The notes below the pieces were generated by a model. It was not told the DNA's origin. It saw only the letters and a list, made by a program, of their open reading frames with translations, and did not search any database. The position numbers were made by a program, and so were the translations under genes. 9,883 nucleotides of DNA, taken from SCGC-AAA076-P13 sp964613455. GTDB taxonomy: Bacteria > Pseudomonadota > Gammaproteobacteria > Magnimaribacterales > D2472. How positions within the stretch are numbered: the stretch's first letter is position 1; each line of letters begins with the position of its first letter. The stretch covers positions 1-9,883 of the forward strand of contig CAZTGS010000027.1 in assembly GCA_964613455.1 (NCBI GenBank). The letters run 5' to 3'. Shown here piece after piece: positions 4,694-9,883 of this stretch.

Positions 4694-5248
<555 letters not shown>

Positions 5249-5258
5249 AGGAAATATT

Positions 5259-7181
5259 ATGTCAAAAATAATTGGAATTGATCTTGGAACTACTAATAGT
5301 TGTGTGGCAGTTATAGAAGGCCAGCAACAAAAAGTAATCGAAAATGCAGAAGGTGGCAGAACCACTCCATCTGTCATTGCATATACTGATAATGATGAAG
5401 TATTGGTTGGAATGCCTGCTAAAAGACAGGCAGTTACTAATCCTGAAAATACTTTATATGCAATAAAAAGACTTATCGGTAGAACTTTTGATGATGAAGT
5501 CGTAAGTAAAGATGCCGATATGGTACCTTATAAAATTATAAAAGCAGATAATGGAGACGCCTGGGTAGAGGCATCAAAGAAAAAACTAGCTCCTCCACAA
5601 GTAGCAGCTGAAGTTTTAAAAAAAATGAAAAAAACAGCTGAAGATTATCTCGGTCATGAAGTTAAAGAGGCTGTAATCACTGTACCTGCTTATTTCAATG
5701 ACTCACAAAGACAAGCAACTAAAGATGCAGGAAAAATAGCAGGCCTTGATGTAAAAAGAATCATAAATGAGCCAACAGCAGCAGCTCTTGCTTACGGGCT
5801 AGACAAACATAAAGGCGACTCAACAATAGCTGTATATGATTTAGGTGGTGGAACATTTGATATATCTATTATAGAAATATCTGATGTTGATGGAGAGCAT
5901 CAATTTGAGGTTCTATCAACCAATGGAGATACATTCTTGGGTGGTGAAGATTTTGACTTAAGATTAATTGATTACTTTGTTGATCAGTTTAAAGATGAAT
6001 CAGGGTTTGATCTTAAAAGCGATCCTTTAGCACTTCAAAGATTAAAAGAGGCTGCAGAAAAAGCAAAAATTGAACTCTCTTCCTCAGAACAAACAGAAGT
6101 CAATCTTCCATATATAACAGCTGACAGTTCAGGACCAAAACATTTTGTTCATAAAATAACTAGAGCTAAATTAGAATCACTTGTTGAAGATTTGGTTGAT
6201 AGAAGTTTAGCACCACTTAAATTAGCTTTAAGCGATGCCAAGTTATCTAAAACTGATATTTCGGAAATATTATTAGTTGGTGGTCAGACAAGAATGCCCC
6301 TAGTGCAAAAGAAAGTAACTGAATTCTTTGGAAAAGAGCCAAGAAAAGATCTTAATCCTGATGAAGCAGTAGCAGTTGGAGCAGCTATACAAGGCTCAGT
6401 CCTCTCGGGCGATACAACCGACGTTCTGTTGCTGGATGTTACACCATTAACATTGGGCATAGAAACACTTGGAGGAGTAGCAACTCCTTTGATTGAAAAA
6501 AATACAACGATTCCTACACAAAAATCGCAAGTATTTTCAACAGCAGAAGATAACCAAACAGCAGTTACTGTTCATGTTATTCAAGGCGAAAGAACTCAAG
6601 CTTCTCAAAACAAATCTCTTGGACAATTTAATTTAGCTGATATACCGCCAGCGAGCAGAGGAGTTCCTCAGATTGAAGTTTCATTTGATCTTGATGCCAA
6701 TGGTATTCTTAATGTGTCAGCAAAAGATAAGAATTCTGGAAAAGAACAATCTATTATTATCAAAGCCTCAAGCGGCCTATCGGATGAAGATATTGAAAAT
6801 ATGGTAAAAGATGCTGAAGCAAATGCAGAGGACGATAAAAAATTTGAGGAGATTGTTAAAACAAAGAACAATGCAGATATGTTGGTTCACGCAACTCGTA
6901 AAACAATTGAGGAGTCTGGTGAAAAACTAACTGATGAAGAAAAATCTGAAGTAGAAGCAGCAGTCGTAACATTGGAAGAAGCCATAGCTTCAGAAAGTGT
7001 TGAATCAATGGAAACAGCTACAAAGACTCTAAATGATACTTTGACACCTCTTACACAAAAGCTTTACGCTCAAGAGCCTGAAGCTGGATCTGAAAATCAA
7101 AATGATGAGGCTTCAAATGATGCCTCTGAAAATACAGTTGATGCTGAATACGAAGAAGTAAAAGACGAAGACGATAAGTAG
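5259..7181 (+). CDS. dnaK: Molecular chaperone DnaK (Hsp70)
   Basis: DnaK is the ATP-dependent chaperone that binds exposed hydrophobic peptide segments in the cytoplasm, with DnaJ stimulating hydrolysis and GrpE exchanging nucleotide. At 640 residues it is close to the 638 of E. coli. The ATPase domain shows the phosphate-1 loop IGIDLGTTNSCVAV (about 5-18), RIINEPTAAALAYG (about 167-180), phosphate-2 VYDLGGGTFDIS and the adenosine motif LLVGGQTRMP. The linker VLLLDVTPLTLGIETLGG leads into the substrate-binding beta domain, followed by the helical lid. The acidic tail ends in EEVKDEDDK, close to the EEVKDKK of E. coli. A strong Shine-Dalgarno, AGAGGAA, lies about 7 nt before ATG, the best in the operon, fitting high expression. 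dnaJ starts 9 bp after the stop. Confidence 0.99.
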   Translation: MSKIIGIDLGTTNSCVAVIEGQQQKVIENAEGGRTTPSVIAYTDNDEVLVGMPAKRQAVTNPENTLYAIKRLIGRTFDDEVVSKDADMVPYKIIKADNGDAWVEASKKKLAPPQVAAEVLKKMKKTAEDYLGHEVKEAVITVPAYFNDSQRQATKDAGKIAGLDVKRIINEPTAAALAYGLDKHKGDSTIAVYDLGGGTFDISIIEISDVDGEHQFEVLSTNGDTFLGGEDFDLRLIDYFVDQFKDESGFDLKSDPLALQRLKEAAEKAKIELSSSEQTEVNLPYITADSSGPKHFVHKITRAKLESLVEDLVDRSLAPLKLALSDAKLSKTDISEILLVGGQTRMPLVQKKVTEFFGKEPRKDLNPDEAVAVGAAIQGSVLSGDTTDVLLLDVTPLTLGIETLGGVATPLIEKNTTIPTQKSQVFSTAEDNQTAVTVHVIQGERTQASQNKSLGQFNLADIPPASRGVPQIEVSFDLDANGILNVSAKDKNSGKEQSIIIKASSGLSDEDIENMVKDAEANAEDDKKFEEIVKTKNNADMLVHATRKTIEESGEKLTDEEKSEVEAAVVTLEEAIASESVESMETATKTLNDTLTPLTQKLYAQEPEAGSENQNDEASNDASENTVDAEYEEVKDEDDK

Positions 7182-7190
7182 TTTAATTAA

Positions 7191-8294
7191 ATGTCAAAGA
7201 GAGACTATTACGAAAGCCTAGGAGTTTCTCGAGACGCTTCCGCAGCTGAACTTAAAAAAGCCTTCAAAAAAAAGGCAATGAAGTATCATCCTGATAGAAA
7301 TCCAGATGATCCCAAAGCTTCTGATAAGTTTAAAGAGGCCGCTGAGGCTTATGATGTCTTGTCAGATTCGCAAAAAAAATCAGCATATGATCAATTTGGC
7401 CACTCAGGAGTCGAAGGTATGGGCGGCGGTGGGCCAAACTTCAATGATGTAAATATAAATGATATTTTCGGCGATATTTTCGGCGATGTTTTTGGAACAA
7501 GATCCTCATCAAGAAGAACTAGACGAGGTTCAGATCTTCAATATAATTTAGATCTGTCTCTTAAAGAAGCTGTTCTTGGTATTCAAAAGAAAATAAAAAT
7601 TCCATCTCATAAATCTTGTAATGATTGCAATGGGAGTGGTGCTGCTAATGGTTCAAGTCCTTCTGTTTGTTCCAACTGTAATGGGGCAGGTCAGGTTAGA
7701 CTTCAGCAAGGATTCTTTTCTGTTCAACAGCCTTGCTCATCTTGTTCAGGCTCTGGTCAAATAATTAAAGATCAATGCAAGCCGTGTCGAGGAGTTGGCG
7801 CCACCAAAGAAAACAAAACTTTGTCAGTAAATATACCCTCAGGTGTCGATAACGGAGATAAGGTAAGATTAACAGGCGAAGGTGAATGGGAAAAAGGAGG
7901 ACAATCTGGTGATTTGTATGTTGCAATCAGAGTGATCGATAATCCTATTTTTGAAAGAGAAGGTAAGGACTTATATATAGAAGCACCTATTCCATTCGAA
8001 ACATCTATTCTTGGCGGCTCTATAAAAATCCCAACATTAGAAAGTGTTATATCTTTAAAAATTCCTACCCAAACTCAAACAGGTAAAATTTTTAGAATTA
8101 AAGGAAAGGGGGCTTCGGTAGTAAGAGATAGCAGAAGAGGTGATATCTTATGCAGAGTAATAGTAGAAACTCCATCTGACTTAGATCGAAAACAAATAAA
8201 ATTATTAAAAGAATTTACCGATTCACTAACTCAAGCTAAAAATTATCCAGGCACTGAATCTTTTATAAATGCATCTGAAAAAATAAAAGAATAA
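7191..8294 (+). CDS. dnaJ: Co-chaperone DnaJ (Hsp40, type I)
   Basis: DnaJ delivers unfolded substrates to DnaK and triggers its ATPase. The 367-residue protein has the full type I layout. The J domain (about 4-70) has the catalytic HPD at residues 33-35, followed by a short glycine/phenylalanine-rich region (about 71-105, with GMGGGG and repeated DIFGD). The zinc domain has four CxxCxGxG repeats (CNDCNGSG, CSNCNGAG, CSSCSGSG, CKPCRGVG), and two C-terminal substrate-binding domains and a dimerisation end follow. It is slightly shorter than E. coli DnaJ (376). No Shine-Dalgarno is obvious before the ATG, so translation may depend on coupling with dnaK. dapB follows after one base. Confidence 0.98.
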   Translation: MSKRDYYESLGVSRDASAAELKKAFKKKAMKYHPDRNPDDPKASDKFKEAAEAYDVLSDSQKKSAYDQFGHSGVEGMGGGGPNFNDVNINDIFGDIFGDVFGTRSSSRRTRRGSDLQYNLDLSLKEAVLGIQKKIKIPSHKSCNDCNGSGAANGSSPSVCSNCNGAGQVRLQQGFFSVQQPCSSCSGSGQIIKDQCKPCRGVGATKENKTLSVNIPSGVDNGDKVRLTGEGEWEKGGQSGDLYVAIRVIDNPIFEREGKDLYIEAPIPFETSILGGSIKIPTLESVISLKIPTQTQTGKIFRIKGKGASVVRDSRRGDILCRVIVETPSDLDRKQIKLLKEFTDSLTQAKNYPGTESFINASEKIKE

Positions 8295-8295
8295 T

Positions 8296-8958
8296 ATGAT
8301 TAATGTTCTTATAAATGGGCTATCAGGAAAAATGGGCTCATCAATCTTTGATGTTTCAAAAAATCACAATAATGTTTCGATATTAGAAAACAATGATATC
8401 TCTAATGCAGATGTTGTTATAGATTTCTCTAGACCAGAATCAACTTTAACGGTACTCCATAAATGCATTGATTTAAAAAAGCCTTTAGTAATAGGTACTA
8501 CAGGCTTTAATAGTAAAGAAATTCAAATAATTAAAGATGCATCACAAGAAATACCAATATTACTTTCCTACAATATGAGTAAAGGTATTTTTATACTAAA
8601 AAAGTCGATTAATGACTTCTTATCTCAAAATGATTCTAATCTTTCATGCTTAATAGAAGAAACTCATCATAAAGAGAAAGTTGACTCCCCTTCTGGGACG
8701 GCAATAGAATTAAAAGAATTAATAGAAAATCACGATCTTAACAATAAAATTTCATCGATAAGCATTAATTCATCAAGAGTTGAAGGTATCTTTGGTGTTC
8801 ATAAAATTATTTTTTCAAATGATATAGAGAGCACTGAATTTAAGCATGAGGCACTCTCTAGAAATACTTTTGCTAATGGCGCCATTGATATTGCAAAGTT
8901 AATAATTGAAAAGGACGAAGGTATATACAGCTTGGAAGATTTTTTTAATACCAAATAG
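8296..8958 (+). CDS. dapB: 4-hydroxy-tetrahydrodipicolinate reductase DapB (compact form)
   Basis: DapB uses NAD(P)H to make tetrahydrodipicolinate in the diaminopimelate/lysine pathway, feeding both protein and peptidoglycan synthesis. The dinucleotide loop GLSGKMG (8-14), VVIDFSRPEST (40-50), VIGTTGF (65-71) and the catalytic ETHHKEKVDSPSGTA (122-136; His124, His125, Lys128) are intact. So is the C-terminal HEALSRNTFANGAIDIAKLI. At 220 residues it is well below the usual 265-275. The shortfall lies mainly between the glycine loop and VVIDF, where about 30 residues of the N-terminal Rossmann domain, including the stretch that helps choose NADH or NADPH, are missing. All catalytic motifs and the C-terminus are present, so it is probably functional. 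It starts one base after the dnaJ stop; carAB, often next in gammaproteobacteria, is absent. Confidence 0.95.
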   Translation: MINVLINGLSGKMGSSIFDVSKNHNNVSILENNDISNADVVIDFSRPESTLTVLHKCIDLKKPLVIGTTGFNSKEIQIIKDASQEIPILLSYNMSKGIFILKKSINDFLSQNDSNLSCLIEETHHKEKVDSPSGTAIELKELIENHDLNNKISSISINSSRVEGIFGVHKIIFSNDIESTEFKHEALSRNTFANGAIDIAKLIIEKDEGIYSLEDFFNTK

Positions 8959-8959
8959 C

Positions 8960-8988
8960 TTTAAATCATGCTTATTTTTCTATAGAAT
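8960..8988 (+). promoter_or_regulatory. Candidate sigma-70 promoter for rpsB
   Basis: TTTAAA (8960-8965, 4 of 6 to TTGACA) and TAGAAT (8983-8988, 5 of 6 to TATAAT) are separated by 17 bp, starting one base after the dapB stop codon. Transcription would begin near 8995, giving a leader of about 92 nt. Position and spacing are good; the A+T-rich background limits confidence. Confidence 0.5.
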
Positions 8989-9026
8989 ACAAAAACTTTT
9001 AACACGAAAGTTCTAAATTTTAAAGT

Positions 9027-9074
9027 TGGGGTGCTCTTTTGAGTCAGCTTTATAGGAACTGGAGAATAACCCCA
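9027..9074 (+). promoter_or_regulatory. Structured rpsB leader (probable S2 autoregulatory RNA)
   Basis: TGGGGT (9027-9032) pairs perfectly with ACCCCA (9069-9074), enclosing a small hairpin GCTC-TTTT-GAGT (9033-9044, closed by a G-U pair). The closing helix ends just before the Shine-Dalgarno CGGAGA (9075-9080). This is the only G+C-rich stretch of the 128-bp gap. In gammaproteobacteria S2 represses its own mRNA through a conserved leader (Rfam t44 / rpsB leader); the position and closing helix beside the ribosome-binding site fit that, but I could not align it to the family model. Confidence 0.5.
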
Positions 9075-9086
9075 CGGAGAAATAAA

Positions 9087-9883
9087 TTGAGTATAGTTTC
9101 AGTAAAAGACCTGTTACACGCAGGCGTTCATTTCGGTCATCAGCAAAGATTTTGGAATCCAAAAATGGATCAATATATCTTTGATACAAGAAAACAAATA
9201 AGTATTATTAATCTTGAGATAACTCAAGAGCAAATCAATGCTGCTGCCTCAAAAGTAGAAGACATATGCTCTAAAGGAAATAAAGTTCTATTTGTTGGTA
9301 CTAAGAGATCTGCAAGCAAAACAATAAAAGATGAAGCTTCCGCAATTGGACTTCCTTATGTAAATAAAAGATGGTTAGGCGGAACATTAACTAACTGGAA
9401 AACCATTAGAGGGTCTGTTAGAAGACTACAGGATATTGAAGAAATGGTTTCATCAGGCAGAATGGAAAAATTAATTAAGAAAGAAGCAGTTGATATTCAA
9501 AAAGAATATACAAAATTAGAGGCAAGCGTTGGTGGCATTAAAGATATGAAAGGATTGCCCGATGCTATTTTTGTCATTGATGTTAAATACGAAAAAATTG
9601 CTGTATTAGAAGCAAAGAAAATGGGGATTCCTGTTATTGCTTTAGTCGATACTAACTCAGATCCTGATGGAATCGATATGGTAATTCCTGGAAATGATGA
9701 TGCCATAAGATCTATAAGATTGATTACAAAAATTATTGCTGACTCCTGTGCAAGAGGTCTAGAATCATCAAAAGGGTATTCACCTAAAATGGATAAAGAG
9801 TCATCATCACCTGTCATCCAGACTCTAAAAAAAGAAACTCCAGTTAAAGAAGAAGTAGTTGCTGAAGAAGTAGTTGCTGAAGA
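9087..9883 (+). CDS. rpsB: Small-subunit ribosomal protein S2 (3' end beyond window)
   Basis: S2 joins the 30S subunit late and, with S1, helps mRNA binding. The first 265 codons are in the window. The start is TTG (9087-9089) with Shine-Dalgarno GGAGA (9076-9080) about 6 nt before it; there is no ATG at the expected point, and the N-terminus SIVSVKDLLHAGVHFGHQ lines up with family proteins. Further hallmarks are RFWNPKMDQYIF, VLFVGTKRSA, RWLGGTLTNWKTI and GLPDAIFVIDV, then IPVIALVDTNSDPDGIDMVI and a helix ending near ARGLE (about 222). E. coli S2 stops at 241; here a Ser/Lys/Glu-rich tail continues past residue 265, finishing in the tandem EEVVA repeat at the window edge. Confidence 0.97.
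   Translation, partial: MSIVSVKDLLHAGVHFGHQQRFWNPKMDQYIFDTRKQISIINLEITQEQINAAASKVEDICSKGNKVLFVGTKRSASKTIKDEASAIGLPYVNKRWLGGTLTNWKTIRGSVRRLQDIEEMVSSGRMEKLIKKEAVDIQKEYTKLEASVGGIKDMKGLPDAIFVIDVKYEKIAVLEAKKMGIPVIALVDTNSDPDGIDMVIPGNDDAIRSIRLITKIIADSCARGLESSKGYSPKMDKESSSPVIQTLKKETPVKEEVVAEEVVAE
9849..9883 (+). repeat. In-frame 15-bp tandem repeat in the rpsB tail (EEVVA)
   Basis: GAAGAAGTAGTTGCT occurs twice without a mismatch (9849-9863, 9864-9878), and a third copy begins with GAAGA before the window ends. It encodes EEVVA repeats from S2 residue 255. Identity at every base, including third codon positions, suggests recent expansion by slippage. The total copy number cannot be seen. Confidence 0.9.

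Noticed and set aside
6668..6871. Minus-strand ORF inside dnaK
   Set aside because: Ser/Phe-rich shadow of an acidic helical region of DnaK.
9497..9817. Minus-strand ORF inside rpsB
   Set aside because: Antisense to conserved S2 sequence; no independent evidence.

Overview
The window looks like a core-gene neighbourhood of an AT-rich, streamlined gammaproteobacterium. The order smpB / ratA-rnfH / bamE / fur / grpE-dnaK-dnaJ-dapB matches the block I recall from Pseudomonas and relatives. The strong A+T bias, very short intergenic gaps, weak or absent Shine-Dalgarno sequences and compact proteins suggest a marine, genome-reduced lineage (SAR86-like is my guess; the sequence alone does not prove it).

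Layout. Position 1-101 (minus) is the start of a secreted protein, possibly an outer-membrane receptor. A gene-free stretch with two palindromes follows. The ribosome-rescue pair comes next: tmRNA (ssrA, 361-709, minus) with its own promoter inside the end of smpB (733-1224, minus). Diverging from smpB is a tight four-gene plus-strand group: a DUF3429 membrane protein, an NSS-family sodium-coupled transporter, ratA and rnfH. rnfH converges on the lipoprotein gene bamE (stop codons overlap), and bamE diverges from fur. The heat-shock operon grpE-dnaK-dnaJ follows with dapB attached. The window ends inside rpsB (ribosomal protein S2), which has a candidate autoregulatory leader.

Functional themes are ribosome rescue (SmpB/tmRNA), a ribosome-linked START-domain protein (RatA), outer-membrane assembly (BamE), iron control (Fur), protein folding (GrpE/DnaK/DnaJ) and lysine/cell-wall precursor synthesis (DapB). 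Compared with the Pseudomonas arrangement, DUF3429 and the transporter sit between smpB and ratA, recN is missing between fur and grpE, and carAB is missing after dapB.

The genes are ordinary; the most interesting signals are in the short non-coding gaps. A good sigma-32-type promoter precedes grpE. A perfect 11-bp inverted repeat runs from that promoter's -10 element to the base before the grpE ATG, so the grpE Shine-Dalgarno would be buried in read-through transcripts but free in heat-shock transcripts. The smpB start codon and Shine-Dalgarno form opposite arms of a perfect 7-bp hairpin whose loop holds a better-spaced, out-of-frame AUG. Three TCTTAA half-sites alternate in orientation at exact 16-bp steps between bamE and fur. 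I found no mobile element, CRISPR array or obviously new defence or biosynthetic system.
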